The notes: generated from the sequence alone by a model not told the origin. DNA of 64,000 nt from Rhizobium sp. N324 (GCF_001664485.1 NZ_CP013630.1:1491001-1555000); one strand, 5' to 3'. Positions 43,834-55,394 are shown, numbered from the stretch's first letter. Numbers and translations are program-made.

Positions 43834-45447
43834 TTACTCCGCCGCGATCTTGCCGGCGAGCTGCCGGTTCTTCATCAGCTTGTAGATGACGGAATCCATC
43901 AGCGCCTGGAACGAGGCGTCGATGATGTTCTCCGAAACGCCGACCGTCCACCAGCGCACGCCGTCGCTGTCGGTGGATTCGATCAGCACCCGGGTGATCG
44001 CCGCCGTGCCGCCGTTGAGGATACGCACCTTGAAATCGGCGAGCACCAGATCGTCGATCTCGTGCTGGTATTTGCCGAAATCCTTGCGCAGCGCCAGATC
44101 GAGCGCGTTGACCGGGCCTTCGGCATCGGCAACCGACATCAGCGTCTGGCCGTCGATGGTGATCTTGACCACCGCTTCCGAGACGATCTTCACGCGGCCA
44201 AGACTGTCGAAGCGGCGTTCGATCATCACCCGGAAGCCTTCGATGGTGAAGAATTCCGGGATCGTGCCGAGCGTGCGGTGCGCGAGCAGCTCGAAGCTCG
44301 CATCCGCACCCTCATAGGCATAGCCGATGGATTCGCGCTCCTTGACGATCGAGATCAGCAGGTCGAGCTTCGGATCCTCCTTGGCGACGGTAATGCCGCG
44401 CCGCTTCAGCGCATTGATGAAATTCGCCTTGCCGCCCTGGTCCGAGACCATGACCTTGCGGAAATTGCCGACGCTCTCGGGCGGCACATGTTCATAGGTC
44501 CGCGGATCCTTGAGCAGCGCCGATGCGTGGATGCCGGCCTTGGTGGCGAAGGCGGAAGCGCCGACATAAGGCATCTGATGATCGGGCGAGCGGTTGAGCA
44601 ACTCGTCGAAGGCATGCGAGACCCGGGTGAGGTTGAGCAGCCGCTCCTCGTCGATGGCCGTTTCGAACCGTGTGTTATAGGCGCTCTTCAGCGCCAAGGT
44701 CGGGATCAGCGTCACCAGATTGGCGTTGCCGCAGCGCTCGCCGATGCCGTTCAGCGTGCCCTGGATCTGCCGGACGCCGGCTTCGACGGCAGCCAATGAG
44801 TTGGCAACCGCCTGGCCGGTGTCGTTATGGGCATGGATGCCGAGACAGCTTCCGGGAACACCTGCAGCGATCACTGCCTCGACGATGGCGCGCACCTCCG
44901 GCGGCTGCGTGCCGCCATTGGTGTCGCAGAGCACCACCCAGCGGGCGCCGCTCTCATAGGCGGTCTTGGCGCAGGCAAGCGCATAGGCCGGATTGGCCTT
45001 GAAGCCGTCGAAGAAATGCTCGCAATCGACGATCGCTTCCTTGCCGGCGCCGACCGCCGCCTTGACGCTTTCGGCGATGCTTTCCAGGTTTTCCTCGTTG
45101 GTGCAGCCGAGCGCCACCGCGACATGATAGTCCCAGCTCTTGGCGACGAAACAGATGGCGTCGGATTTCGCCTGCAGCAGCCCGGCAATGCCGGGATCGT
45201 TGGAAACCGAAACGCCCGCCCGCTTCGTCATGCCGAAGGCGACGAAGCTCGCCTGGCCGGTGCGCTTCTCGCTGAAGAAGGCCGTGTCGGTCGGATTGGC
45301 GCCGGGATAGCCGCCCTCGACGTAATCGATGCCGAACTCGTCCAGCATCGCGGCGATCGCAATCTTGTCCTCTACCGAGAAATCGATGCCGGGCGTCTGC
45401 TGCCCGTCCCGGAGCGTCGTATCGAAGAGGTAGATGCGTTCTTTCAT
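43834..45447 (-). CDS. cimA: citramalate synthase
   Basis: The 537-residue HMG-like TIM-barrel enzyme condenses pyruvate and acetyl-CoA to citramalate, a threonine-independent route to isoleucine. The N-terminal YLFDTTLRDGQQTPGIDF and HAHNDTGQAVAN metal-binding motif are clear. A C-terminal LeuA-dimer-type regulatory domain follows (about 400-537). The length fits CimA rather than isopropylmalate or homocitrate synthase, but the alternative (a LeuA2-type enzyme) is not excluded. Confidence 0.92.
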   Translation of the reverse strand: MKERIYLFDTTLRDGQQTPGIDFSVEDKIAIAAMLDEFGIDYVEGGYPGANPTDTAFFSEKRTGQASFVAFGMTKRAGVSVSNDPGIAGLLQAKSDAICFVAKSWDYHVAVALGCTNEENLESIAESVKAAVGAGKEAIVDCEHFFDGFKANPAYALACAKTAYESGARWVVLCDTNGGTQPPEVRAIVEAVIAAGVPGSCLGIHAHNDTGQAVANSLAAVEAGVRQIQGTLNGIGERCGNANLVTLIPTLALKSAYNTRFETAIDEERLLNLTRVSHAFDELLNRSPDHQMPYVGASAFATKAGIHASALLKDPRTYEHVPPESVGNFRKVMVSDQGGKANFINALKRRGITVAKEDPKLDLLISIVKERESIGYAYEGADASFELLAHRTLGTIPEFFTIEGFRVMIERRFDSLGRVKIVSEAVVKITIDGQTLMSVADAEGPVNALDLALRKDFGKYQHEIDDLVLADFKVRILNGGTAAITRVLIESTDSDGVRWWTVGVSENIIDASFQALMDSVIYKLMKNRQLAGKIAAE

Positions 45448-45491
45448 GTCGTTTCCTCCCGGCGGGCGGGTGTTGTTGGAATGCGGATGCT

Positions 45492-45611
45492 GCCCCTCAT
45501 CCGGCTGCCGCCACCTTCTCCCCGTTCTGACGGGGAGAAGGGAGATGCCGCGCCGTATCGCAGAGCTCGTCCCCTCTCCCCGCGCGCGGGGAGAGGGCTA
45601 GGGTGAGGGGC
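45492..45611. repeat. REP-like element with two strong hairpins
   Basis: Outer arms GCCCCTCA (45492) and TGAGGGGC (to 45611) enclose two hairpins: CCTTCTCCCCG/CGGGGAGAAGG (45514-45541) and the perfect CCCTCTCCCCGCG/CGCGGGGAGAGGG (45572-45597). It lies between cimA and pip, both on the minus strand. The layout is that of a bacterial interspersed mosaic element. Confidence 0.85.
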
Positions 45612-45623
45612 CGCCTCAAACAA

Positions 45624-47055
<1,432 letters not shown>

Positions 47056-47059
<4 letters not shown>

Positions 47060-47544
47060 GGCGTTTCTCCGATGGGCCAGCTTTTCGTGTCGTGGTCGGG
47101 ATGCTGATGGTTGCTTGCCGCGATCGCGTCCTCGCGCTCGGGCGTTTCGGGCTCCGGCTCCACCGGCAGGCCGGGGAGCGCGTGAAACCAGGACATCCTG
47201 CGGGCGGTGTTCGATTGCATCACCGGCTTGACCGCATCAGGATCGTCCAGCGAGCCGAGCGTGATGTTGATGAAATCCGTTCCCGGAATGTCATAGAACA
47301 GCGGGGTGCCGCAATCGCCGCAAAAACCCCGCCGCACCAGATCCGAGGACTGGAACCATTTCGGCGCGCCGCGCGTCAGCGTGAAATTGCCGTGCATCAC
47401 GCCGCCGAGCGGCATGAAATAATTGCCGGCCGCCTTCTGGCACATGCGGCAATGGCAAAGATGGGGATAACCGAGTTCGCCTTCGGCGCGGTAACGCCCG
47501 GCCCCGCACTGGCACCCGCCGCTTGTGTTCGTCTGCGCTGTCAT
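47056..47544 (-). CDS. GFA-family protein, paralogue 2
   Basis: The 162-residue member has the same cysteine pattern (GGCQCGAGRY, LCHCRMCQK, FCGDCGTPLF) and the HQHPDHDTKSWPIGE tail. It is clearly diverged from its neighbours, so the array is an old tandem duplication. The start at 47544 overlaps the stop of paralogue 3 as ATGA; its own stop overlaps the start of paralogue 1 in the same way. Confidence 0.92.
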
Positions 47545-48017
47545 TTGGGCTCCTTGGGCGGCCATACTTGCGTCTCGTGATCGGGATGCTGGAAGGAGAC
47601 CAGTTCGAGCACGAAGGGAGCGGATTGCGCGTCCTCCTCCGTCCGGTGCCCCGGCAACTCGTGCAGACGATCGACGAAGCCGATCTTGCCCTCGGTGCCG
47701 AATTGCACCACCGGCGGAAGCGCCGAAGGATCGTCGAAGGCGCCCGCGGCAATCGCAACCCCGTCAGGCGCTTCGTAGGAAAGCGGCGTGCCGCAATCGC
47801 TGCAAAAGCCGCGTTCGACGAAATTGGAAGAGCGGAATTTTTTCCGCTCTCCGCGTGTCCACGCGAAATCGGCGCCGCGCACCGAGACCAGCGGCGCGTA
47901 ATAGGCCCCGAACGCCTTCTGGCACATGCGGCAATGACAGATCGACGAATCCTTGAGTTCGCCGCTGACGCGAAAGCGCACAGCGCCACACTGACATCCG
48001 CCGGTATAGGCGGTCAT
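47541..48017 (-). CDS. GFA-family protein, paralogue 3
   Basis: The 158-residue first gene of the array. Cysteine motifs are GGCQCGAVRF, ICHCRMCQK and FCSDCGTPLS, with the FQHPDHETQVWPPKE tail. The start at 48017 (MTAYTGG) has GGAGGGC 7 nt upstream; the longer frame to 48077 runs through a repeat. The promoter for the array should lie in the 208-bp gap to cysS, which a REP-like repeat mostly fills. Confidence 0.92.
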   Translation of the reverse strand: MTAYTGGCQCGAVRFRVSGELKDSSICHCRMCQKAFGAYYAPLVSVRGADFAWTRGERKKFRSSNFVERGFCSDCGTPLSYEAPDGVAIAAGAFDDPSALPPVVQFGTEGKIGFVDRLHELPGHRTEEDAQSAPFVLELVSFQHPDHETQVWPPKEPK

Positions 48018-48056
48018 GGACAAGCCCTCCGCAACAATGTGGATGAGAAAAAGAAA

Positions 48057-48205
48057 ACCCCTCCCAACCCTCCCCACAAGGGGGAGGGCTTTCTCGTGGC
48101 ACCACCTTCATTTCCGCCTCGAATGCCTGCAATTGCAGTGACGTCGTTTCGGAGCAGCGCGGCACCGTGGTCCCTCCCCCTTGTGGGGAGGGGTTGGGGA
48201 GGGGT
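48057..48205. repeat. large inverted repeat (CCCCTCCC...GGGAGGGG type)
   Basis: The left part ACCCCTCCCAACCCTCCCCA (48057 to about 48088) is the inverse of the right part around 48172-48205 (CCCTCCCCCTTGTGGGGAGG, then GGTTGGGGAGGGGT). About 85 bp lie between. The arms themselves contain smaller hairpins. It fills the gap between the GFA array and cysS. Confidence 0.85.
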
Positions 48206-48225
48206 CTTATCCCAAGACACCACTC

Positions 48226-49617
48226 TCACCGCTTGACCTCCCACGTCGTCACCCGCTCACCGGTCGCTGCGTCCTTGCCGTCCTTCAGCTGGATGCCCTT
48301 TGCGGTCAGCTCGTCGCGGATCTTGTCGGCCTCGGCGAAATTCTTTGCCTTCAGCATTTCAAGACGCATGGCGACCAGCGCATCGACCGCGGCTGCGACG
48401 GCTTCGTCGATTTCGGCCTTCTTCGGCAATAGGCCGAGGAGGGCAGCCGTTGCGGCAAAACGGGCGCCGGCGGCGGGATCGCTATGGGCGGCCTGCGCCA
48501 AAGCGTGCAAGGCCTGCACCGCCGCCACCGTGTTGAGGTCGTCGGCGAGTGCATTCAGCACGGTCTCGTCAGGCTCGGCATCGCCGGGCTCCGTCGCCGG
48601 CCATTTGGCGAGCAGGCGTTCGGCTTCCTCGAGCCGCTTGATCGAGAAATCGATCGGCTCACGGTAATGCGTCATCAGCATGGCGAGGCGCAGCACTTCG
48701 CCCGGCCATTTGCGGCCGCCGAAAACCTGTGTGTGCAGCAGATCGTGGATGGTGACGAAATTGCCTTCGGATTTCGACATTTTGCGGCCTTCGACCTGCA
48801 CGAAGCCGTTATGCATCCAGACATTCGCCATCACCTCGGTGCCGTGGGCGCAGCGCGACTGGGCGATCTCGTTTTCATGATGCGGGAAGATCAGGTCCAG
48901 CCCGCCGCCATGAATGTCGAAGATATCGCCGAGATAGCGCCGGCTCATCGCCGAGCATTCGATATGCCAGCCCGGCCGGCCGCGGCCCCAGGGACTCTCC
49001 CAGCCGGGCTCGTTGTGGCTCGACAGTTTCCAGAGCACGAAATCGCCCGGGTTCTTCTTGTGCGCATCGACGGCGACGCGGGCGCCGGCCTGCTGCTCGT
49101 CGAGCGGGCGCTTCGAAAGCTGGCCGTAGTCCGCCATGGATTTGGTGTCGAACAACACTTCGCCTGCAGCCACATAGGCATGGCCGTTGGAGATCAGCCT
49201 CTCGATGATCTCGGTCATCTCAACGATATTGTCGGTGGCGCGCGGCTCGACGCTCGGCTCCAGGCAGCCGAGCTCGGCGACATCGGCGTGAAACTGCGTC
49301 TCGGTTTTTTCCGTGACCGCGCGGATCGCCTCGTTCAGCGGCAGGCCGGGATGATCCCTCAGCGCCCGCGCGTTGATCTTGTCGTCGACGTCGGTGATGT
49401 TGCGGGCATAGGTGACGTGCTCCTCGCCGTAGATATGCCGCAGCAGCCTGAACAGCACGTCGAAGACGATGACCGGGCGGGCATTGCCGATATGGGCGAA
49501 ATCATAGACGGTCGGGCCGCAGACATACATGCGGACATTGTCGGGATCGATCGGCGCAAAGACCGATTTTTCCCGTGTCAGCGTGTTGTACAACTTCAAT
49601 TCCGGCATGCCGCCCAT
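48226..49617 (-). CDS. cysS: cysteinyl-tRNA synthetase
   Basis: The 463-residue class I synthetase charges tRNA-Cys. It shows the zinc cysteine CGPTVYD, HIGH-like AHIGNARP and KMSKS motif [10 protein letters not shown]. The zinc Cys-His-His-Glu residues are in HIECSAM and HHENEIAQS. The start at 49617 ([11 protein letters not shown]) has GGGGAGAG 5-8 nt upstream; 49608 is an alternative. The stop is 20 bp from the REP-like repeat. Confidence 0.96.
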   Translation of the reverse strand: MGGMPELKLYNTLTREKSVFAPIDPDNVRMYVCGPTVYDFAHIGNARPVIVFDVLFRLLRHIYGEEHVTYARNITDVDDKINARALRDHPGLPLNEAIRAVTEKTETQFHADVAELGCLEPSVEPRATDNIVEMTEIIERLISNGHAYVAAGEVLFDTKSMADYGQLSKRPLDEQQAGARVAVDAHKKNPGDFVLWKLSSHNEPGWESPWGRGRPGWHIECSAMSRRYLGDIFDIHGGGLDLIFPHHENEIAQSRCAHGTEVMANVWMHNGFVQVEGRKMSKSEGNFVTIHDLLHTQVFGGRKWPGEVLRLAMLMTHYREPIDFSIKRLEEAERLLAKWPATEPGDAEPDETVLNALADDLNTVAAVQALHALAQAAHSDPAAGARFAATAALLGLLPKKAEIDEAVAAAVDALVAMRLEMLKAKNFAEADKIRDELTAKGIQLKDGKDAATGERVTTWEVKR

Positions 49618-49900
49618 TCCACTCTCCCCTAAGCACAACTAGAAAAACATCGCGACCGGCGGGCCGGGGCGTTTCGCATCTGACTATTTGGGAGACGAAA
49701 ACGGCCGGGCCAGCGCGTGCGCTAGCGAATAATCTTCCGGCAGATAATGCAGATAACCGTTTTCATGGCGGGATTTATGGCGCGGGAATGGCCTTTGGTC
49801 AAGAGGGGCGAGCAATGATCCACGGCACGGCTCACCTGCCATTTTCGTGGCGCAAATCGCTTATAGGCAGTTGGGACGTTGCTGAAAATAGGGGGACTGC

Positions 49901-50650
49901 GTGAGGGGCTGGGGCCGGGGGATGATCGGAGCGATTGCAATTCTGGCAGTCGCATCGGCTGCATATTTCGCATACGATTTCGGTATGCTTCGTTTCAACA
50001 ATCCGTCTTTGTCAACCTATCCGATCCAGGGCATCGATGTCAGCCATCACCAGGGCGACATCGATTGGAAAACGGTGGCCGCGCAGCCGAATGTGCGTTT
50101 CGCGATCATGAAAGCGACCGAAGGCGGCGACCACAAGGATTCCAGGTTCGCCGATAACTGGCAGCGTGCCGGCGATGCCGGAATGGTCAGAGGTGCCTAT
50201 CATTTCTTCACCTTCTGCCGCCCGGGCAAGGATCAGGCGCAGAATGTCCTGGCGACCGTGCCGCGGCAGCCGGGAACCCTGCCCATCACCGTCGATCTGG
50301 AGTTCGTCGGCAATTGCAACAAGGTCCCGACACTCGAGGAAATGGCCGCCGAAGTGAATGCTTTCTTCACCGAACTGAAGGGCACTTTTCCGGAAAAGCC
50401 GATTTTCTATGTCACCCAGGAATTTTATGATCAGTATCTGAAGGGCAATGAATCCCGCTTCCCCGAGCATTACCTCTGGCTGCGAAGCGTATTCAAGGAA
50501 CCGGCGCAGGAAGATTGCAGTCGTTGGTCGATCTGGCAATTTGCCGATAACGGCACTGTCGGCGGCATCCAAGGAGCGGTGGACCTCAATGCGCTGTGCC
50601 CGTCGGAAACGGGCTTCGCGCATCTGTTCCCAGCCGTCGCAGCCAAGTGA
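49901..50650 (+). CDS. GH25 lysozyme, membrane-anchored
   Basis: About 249 residues. An N-terminal hydrophobic segment (MIGAIAILAVASAAYFAYDF) anchors or exports the protein. The GH25 domain follows: GIDVSHHQGDIDW, IMKATEGG, RGAYHFF and DLEFVGNC with the acidic catalytic residues. It hydrolyses the beta-1,4 link in peptidoglycan. The start is GTG at 49901 with AGGGGGA upstream; ATG at 49922 is an alternative. The 283-bp gap to cysS has no gene. Confidence 0.92.
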   Translation: MRGWGRGMIGAIAILAVASAAYFAYDFGMLRFNNPSLSTYPIQGIDVSHHQGDIDWKTVAAQPNVRFAIMKATEGGDHKDSRFADNWQRAGDAGMVRGAYHFFTFCRPGKDQAQNVLATVPRQPGTLPITVDLEFVGNCNKVPTLEEMAAEVNAFFTELKGTFPEKPIFYVTQEFYDQYLKGNESRFPEHYLWLRSVFKEPAQEDCSRWSIWQFADNGTVGGIQGAVDLNALCPSETGFAHLFPAVAAK

Positions 50651-50658
50651 GTCCCTGC

Positions 50659-51399
50659 TTATTCCGGCAGGCGGTAATCGACGAGCTTGTTTTCCCGCAC
50701 GATGAACAGCTTGCCGGTCTCGGTCACGCCGGGACCGACGAGCGGCAGGATCGCCTTCGCCACCTCGGAGGGATGCGGCAGCGTCTGCGGATCTTCGCCC
50801 GGCACCGCCTGCGCCCGCATCGCCGTGCGGGTCGCGCCCGGATCGACGCTGGTGATGCGCAGCGGCGTCGATTGGCTCTCGCCGGCCCAGGTCCGGGCCA
50901 GCGCCTCGACGGCGGCCTTGGACGCGGAATAGGCGCCCCAGAAGGGCCGGCACTTGTGGGCGGCACCCGAAGACAGGATGACGGCGCGGCCGGCATCCGA
51001 GCGGGCGAGCAGCGGGTCGACCGAGCGGATCAGCCGCCATGTCGCTGTCACGTTGATGGTCATCACCTTTTCGAACACCTTCGCCTCGATATGGCCGATC
51101 GGCGAAATGACGCCGAGCACGCCGGCATTGGCGACGAGAATGTCGAGTTTGCCCCAGCGCTCGAAGATCGAGCCGCCGAGCGCGTCGATCGCGTTCATGT
51201 CGGCCAGGTCGAAGGGCACCAGCGTCGCCGTGCCGCCGACCGCCTTGATCGCGTCGTCGAGATCCTCGAGCCCGCCGACCGTGCGGGCGCAGGCGATCAC
51301 ATGAGCGCCGGCTTTGGCGAGTTCCAGCGCCGTGAAATAGCCGATGCCGCGCGATGCGCCGGTAACGAGCGCGATCTTGCCCTCAAGATTGATGTTCAT
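50659..51399 (-). CDS. short-chain dehydrogenase/reductase
   Basis: The 246-residue SDR has the cofactor motif VTGASRGIG (about 12-20), NAG, the catalytic Ser at VILSSGAA and YSASKAAVE (Tyr-x3-Lys). It ends with a dimer-type C-terminus. The substrate is unknown; the form resembles 3-oxoacyl reductase-like enzymes. The start at 51399 (MNINLEGKIALVTG) is preferred to the longer frame. It is downstream of purF on the same strand. Confidence 0.93.
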   Translation of the reverse strand: MNINLEGKIALVTGASRGIGYFTALELAKAGAHVIACARTVGGLEDLDDAIKAVGGTATLVPFDLADMNAIDALGGSIFERWGKLDILVANAGVLGVISPIGHIEAKVFEKVMTINVTATWRLIRSVDPLLARSDAGRAVILSSGAAHKCRPFWGAYSASKAAVEALARTWAGESQSTPLRITSVDPGATRTAMRAQAVPGEDPQTLPHPSEVAKAILPLVGPGVTETGKLFIVRENKLVDYRLPE

Positions 51400-51478
51400 C
51401 TGCCCCGGTTCCGGATTTGCGTGCAAAGGCGAGGGGCGCAAATCGGCCCCTCGGAAGGGAAGTCAAAATGACGGTGGC

Positions 51479-52969
51479 TCAGCCGTTGCTGGCAAGCATC
51501 GAAAGCTTGTTGCCCATCGACTCGCCGTTTTTGTCGAGCAGGCGGGTCGGATAGTCACCGGTGAAGTAATGGTCGGTGAACTGCGGGCGGGCGGGATTGC
51601 GGTCCTCGCCGCCGACGGCGCGGTAAAGCCCGTTGATCGACAGGAAGGCAAGCGAATCCGCGCCGATATATTTGGCCATGGCTTCGACATCGGCGTACTG
51701 GTTGGCCAAGAGCTTTTCGGCGTCGGGCGTATCGATGCCGTAGAAGTCCGGGAAGAAGATCATCGGGCTGGCGACGCGCAGATGAACTTCGCGCGCGCCG
51801 GCCTCGCGGATCATCTGCACGATCTTGAGAGAGGTCGTGCCGCGCACGATGGAATCATCGACCAGCACCACGCGCTTGCCTTCGATCATCGCCCGGTTGG
51901 CTGAATGCTTCAGCTTCACGCCGAAGGCGCGAATCTGCTGCGTCGGCTCGATGAAGGTGCGGCCGACATAATGGTTGCGGATGATGCCGTATTCGAAGGG
52001 AATACCGCTTTCCTGTGCGTAGCCGAGAGCAGCAGGCGTGCCGCCATCCGGCACCGGCACGACCACGTCGGCCTCGACGGGCGATTCCTTGGCGAGGTTC
52101 ATGCCCATGTTCTTACGCGTCGTATAGACGTTGCGGCCGCCGACGACTGAGTCCGGGCGGGCGAAATAGACATATTCGAACAGGCAGAGGCGCTCCGGCT
52201 GCGGCTTGCCGGGCTTGCGGGCGTCGATGCTGATCGAGCCGTCGGGCTGGATTTCGCAGATGACGACTTCGCCGTTTTCGACATCGCGAATGAACTTGGC
52301 GCCGATGATGTCCAGCGCGCAGGTTTCCGAGCAGAAGATCGGCTTGCCGTCGAGTTCGCCCATCACCAGCGGGCGGATGCCCGTGGGGTCGCGCGCGGCA
52401 ATCAGCTTGGTGCGCGTCATCGCGAGCATCGAATAGCCGCCCTCCATCTGGCGGATCGCATCGATGAAGCGGTCGGATGTGGAGGCATGGCGGGAGCGGG
52501 CGATGAGGTGGAGGACCACTTCGGTATCGGAAGTCGACTGACAGATGGCGCCGGTAGCGATGATCTGGCGGCGCAGCGTCAGGCCGTTGGTGAAGTTGCC
52601 GTTATGAGCAATGGCGATGCCGCCTTCCTCGAGTTCGGCAAAGAGCGGCTGTACGTTGCGCATCGCCACTTCACCGGTCGTCGAGTAGCGCGTATGACCG
52701 ATCGACATGCTGCCGGGCAGGCGGGCGAGCGTCATCGGGTTGGTATAGTGATCGCCGACGAGGCCCATATGGCGCTCCTGATAGAAGCGTTTGCCGTCGA
52801 AGGAGACGATGCCGGCTGCTTCCTGTCCGCGGTGCTGCAGGGCATGCAGACCGAGAGCCGTCAGTGTGGCGGCATCGGGATGTCCCAGAATTCCGAAAAC
52901 CCCGCATTCTTCATGCAGCGTATCTCCGTCGAGCGGATCGTCGGTGGGCAAGGAATGGGACTGGTTCAT
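51479..52969 (-). CDS. purF: amidophosphoribosyltransferase
   Basis: The 496-residue enzyme makes phosphoribosylamine from PRPP and glutamine, the first step of purine synthesis. A short propeptide precedes the catalytic Cys22 in EECGVFGILGH. The PRPP-binding motif is VVLVDDSIVRGTT. Three cysteines late in related enzymes for the Fe-S cluster are not obvious here. cvpA lies 150 bp upstream, the usual neighbour. Confidence 0.96.
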   Translation of the reverse strand: MNQSHSLPTDDPLDGDTLHEECGVFGILGHPDAATLTALGLHALQHRGQEAAGIVSFDGKRFYQERHMGLVGDHYTNPMTLARLPGSMSIGHTRYSTTGEVAMRNVQPLFAELEEGGIAIAHNGNFTNGLTLRRQIIATGAICQSTSDTEVVLHLIARSRHASTSDRFIDAIRQMEGGYSMLAMTRTKLIAARDPTGIRPLVMGELDGKPIFCSETCALDIIGAKFIRDVENGEVVICEIQPDGSISIDARKPGKPQPERLCLFEYVYFARPDSVVGGRNVYTTRKNMGMNLAKESPVEADVVVPVPDGGTPAALGYAQESGIPFEYGIIRNHYVGRTFIEPTQQIRAFGVKLKHSANRAMIEGKRVVLVDDSIVRGTTSLKIVQMIREAGAREVHLRVASPMIFFPDFYGIDTPDAEKLLANQYADVEAMAKYIGADSLAFLSINGLYRAVGGEDRNPARPQFTDHYFTGDYPTRLLDKNGESMGNKLSMLASNG

Positions 52970-53119
52970 TTCTGCGGGCCTCTGCTCTCACAAGAATGGA
53001 TCGGCATTTCCAGAAATAGCTGAAGCCCGACAGAGCTGGAATGCCCGGCCGGACCCCTCATTTCAACTCCCGCTCAAATGGCAATTGCCGGAAGGCGGGT
53101 CAAGCTCTTGAACACTGTG

Positions 53120-53740
53120 TCAATTCGCCGGCTGCTGTGCAGGCGCTGTCGGTGCATCTTCCGCCGGCGCCTGGTCGCCCGTCGGCGGATTGGTGCCTTC
53201 AGCGCCGCCCTGTGCCGGCGGCTGAAGCTTATCACGGATGCTCGCCGGTATCATCTGGGCAAATTGCTCCGGCAGAGCCGATTTCAGCTTCACGACCATC
53301 GAATCCAGGAAGGGCTTCGACTTCGCTTCGTTGACCCAGGCCGGGCGGTGGTCGGCATCGACCAGCCAGTTCCAGAAAGCGACGGCGACGACCAGCAGCA
53401 GCACGCCGCGCGCAGCCCCGAACAGGAAGCCGAGCGTGCGGTCGAGCGCGCCGACGCGGCTGTCGATGATGAAATCGGCGATCTTCATGGTGATGAAGGA
53501 GATGACGATGAGCGCGATCAGGAAGACGACCGCTGCCGAACCGACGATCGCGATGCGGTCGTCATCGGTGTATTTCTTCGCATAGGGCAGAAGGTAGGGA
53601 TAGAGGTAATAGGCCGCCGCTGCCGATCCGCCCCAGCTTGCGATCGAGAGGATCTCGCGCGAGAAGCCGCGGACCATCGCCAGCACGGCGGAGAAGAGCA
53701 CGACGCCGATGACAATACCGTCGAAAATCGTAATGGGCAT
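53120..53740 (-). CDS. cvpA: CvpA-family membrane protein
   Basis: The 206-residue protein has four predicted helices within about residues 5-120 (FDGIVIGVVLFSAVLAMVRG at the first, RGVLLLVVAVAFWNW at the last). A polar Ala/Pro/Gln-rich C-terminal tail follows, ending PAEDAPTAPAQQPAN. The family is named from the colicin V production phenotype and is usually next to purF, as here. Confidence 0.92.
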   Translation of the reverse strand: MPITIFDGIVIGVVLFSAVLAMVRGFSREILSIASWGGSAAAAYYLYPYLLPYAKKYTDDDRIAIVGSAAVVFLIALIVISFITMKIADFIIDSRVGALDRTLGFLFGAARGVLLLVVAVAFWNWLVDADHRPAWVNEAKSKPFLDSMVVKLKSALPEQFAQMIPASIRDKLQPPAQGGAEGTNPPTGDQAPAEDAPTAPAQQPAN

Positions 53741-53830
53741 GTAAATTCAACTCCAGGACTGCCGCTTGGCGGCCGTGTCGTGCCTTATCGTGTGCCTCCT
53801 ATATCATCACCAATCTTGGCAATGAAAGGA

Positions 53831-55231
53831 TCAAACCTCGTCTTCCACACGCAACGCCCCCTTCGACCCGGCGATGCGCGCGACCAGATCCGGCAGGCTT
53901 TCGACCTCGTTCCAGCGTCCGCCGGAACCCTTCGGCAGTTCGGCGGAGGCGGAGGGAAGCAATGCTGCGGAAAAGCCCAGCTTCTCGGCTTCCTTGAGGC
54001 GCTGGGCGGTGTGCGCAACCGGCCGGATGGCGCCCGACAGGCTGACTTCGCCGAAATAGACGCAATCGGCGGGAAGGGCAATACCGGCAAGCGAGGAAAC
54101 AAGGGCCGAGGCGACGGCGAGATCGGCCGCCGGTTCGGAGATGCGGTAACCGCCGGCGACGTTGAGATAGACGTCGTGCTGGCCGAGCCTGACGCCGCAA
54201 TGGGCTTCCAGCACCGCCAGGATCATCGACAGCCGGGCCGAATCCCAGCCGACCACCGCGCGCCTCGGCGTGCCGAGCGAGGTCGGCGCCACCAGCGCCT
54301 GCACCTCGACCAGCACCGGGCGCGTGCCCTCCATGCCGGCGAAGACGGCTGCACCCGGCGATTTTTCGTTGCGCTCGCCGAGGAAGAGTTCGGAGGGGTT
54401 GGCGACCTCGCGCAGTCCTCTGTCCGACATTTCGAAAACGCCGATCTCATCTGTCGGGCCGAAACGGTTCTTGACCGTGCGCAGGATGCGGTAGTGATGG
54501 CCGCGATCGCCCTCGAAATAGAGCACGGCATCGACCATGTGCTCGACGACGCGCGGGCCGGCGATCTGCCCGTCCTTGGTCACATGCCCGACGAGCACCA
54601 TGGCGGCCCCCGTCTGTTTGGCGAAGCGGATCATTGCCTGCACGCCGGTGCGCACCTGCGTCACCGTTCCCGGCGCGGATTCGGCAAGTTCGCTCCACAG
54701 TGTCTGGATGGAGTCGATGATGACGAGGTCCGGCCGCTTGCCCTCGGCAAGCGTCGCCAGAATATCCTCGACATTGGTTTCGGCCGCCAGCATGACGTCG
54801 GTATCGGCGGCTGCCAGACGCTGCGCCCGCAGCCGGACCTGGGCGACGGCTTCTTCGCCGGAGACGTAGATGATCTTGTGGCCGCGCCGCGCAAGGGCAG
54901 CGGCCGCCTGCATCAGCAGCGTCGACTTGCCGATACCGGGGTCGCCGCCGATCAGCACCGCCGAGCCGCGCACGAAGCCGCCGCCGAGTGCCCGGTCGAG
55001 CTCCGACATGGCAGTATGGATGCGCGGCGCCTCCTCGATCTCGCCGGAGAGCGCCGTCAGTGCCACCGGCCGGCCCTTCTTCGGCGTCTTGCCGGGGCCG
55101 GAGCCGATCCCGCCCATCGGGTCTTCTTCGACGATGGTGTTCCACTCGCCGCAGTTCTCGCATTTGCCCGCCCAGCGGGTATGAACCGTGCCGCAGCTCT
55201 GGCAGATGAATTGTGTCCTGGCCTTCGCCAT
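53831..55231 (-). CDS. radA: DNA repair protein RadA
   Basis: The 466-residue RecA-related ATPase acts in branch migration and repair. The N-terminal zinc finger has CQSC (10-13) and CENC (24-27). Walker A is GGDPGIGKST (95-104). The RadA-specific motif KNRFGPTDEIG follows (about 255-265), and the C-terminal Lon-protease-like domain is complete. Its start is 163 bp from the divergent LysE gene. Confidence 0.96.
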   Translation of the reverse strand: MAKARTQFICQSCGTVHTRWAGKCENCGEWNTIVEEDPMGGIGSGPGKTPKKGRPVALTALSGEIEEAPRIHTAMSELDRALGGGFVRGSAVLIGGDPGIGKSTLLMQAAAALARRGHKIIYVSGEEAVAQVRLRAQRLAAADTDVMLAAETNVEDILATLAEGKRPDLVIIDSIQTLWSELAESAPGTVTQVRTGVQAMIRFAKQTGAAMVLVGHVTKDGQIAGPRVVEHMVDAVLYFEGDRGHHYRILRTVKNRFGPTDEIGVFEMSDRGLREVANPSELFLGERNEKSPGAAVFAGMEGTRPVLVEVQALVAPTSLGTPRRAVVGWDSARLSMILAVLEAHCGVRLGQHDVYLNVAGGYRISEPAADLAVASALVSSLAGIALPADCVYFGEVSLSGAIRPVAHTAQRLKEAEKLGFSAALLPSASAELPKGSGGRWNEVESLPDLVARIAGSKGALRVEDEV

Positions 55232-55394
55232 CGAATACTCTTTCAGTCCGGGTCCCGAGTGAAGCAGACGACTGCTTCATCGAATCATTGTCGTGCCTGA
55301 GATAATGGCTATCGCGACGGATCAAAACTAATGATTTTCCCATCAGCCTCTCCTGTGCCTATCCTTTGCCTCTGCTCATCCTGAACGGTGGAAA

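Noticed and set aside
53078..55300. 740-codon open frame on the plus strand opposite cvpA and radA
   Set aside because: It is the antisense of clear cvpA and radA genes. Long antisense frames are common in GC-rich DNA; there is no ribosome binding site and the product shows no family motif.
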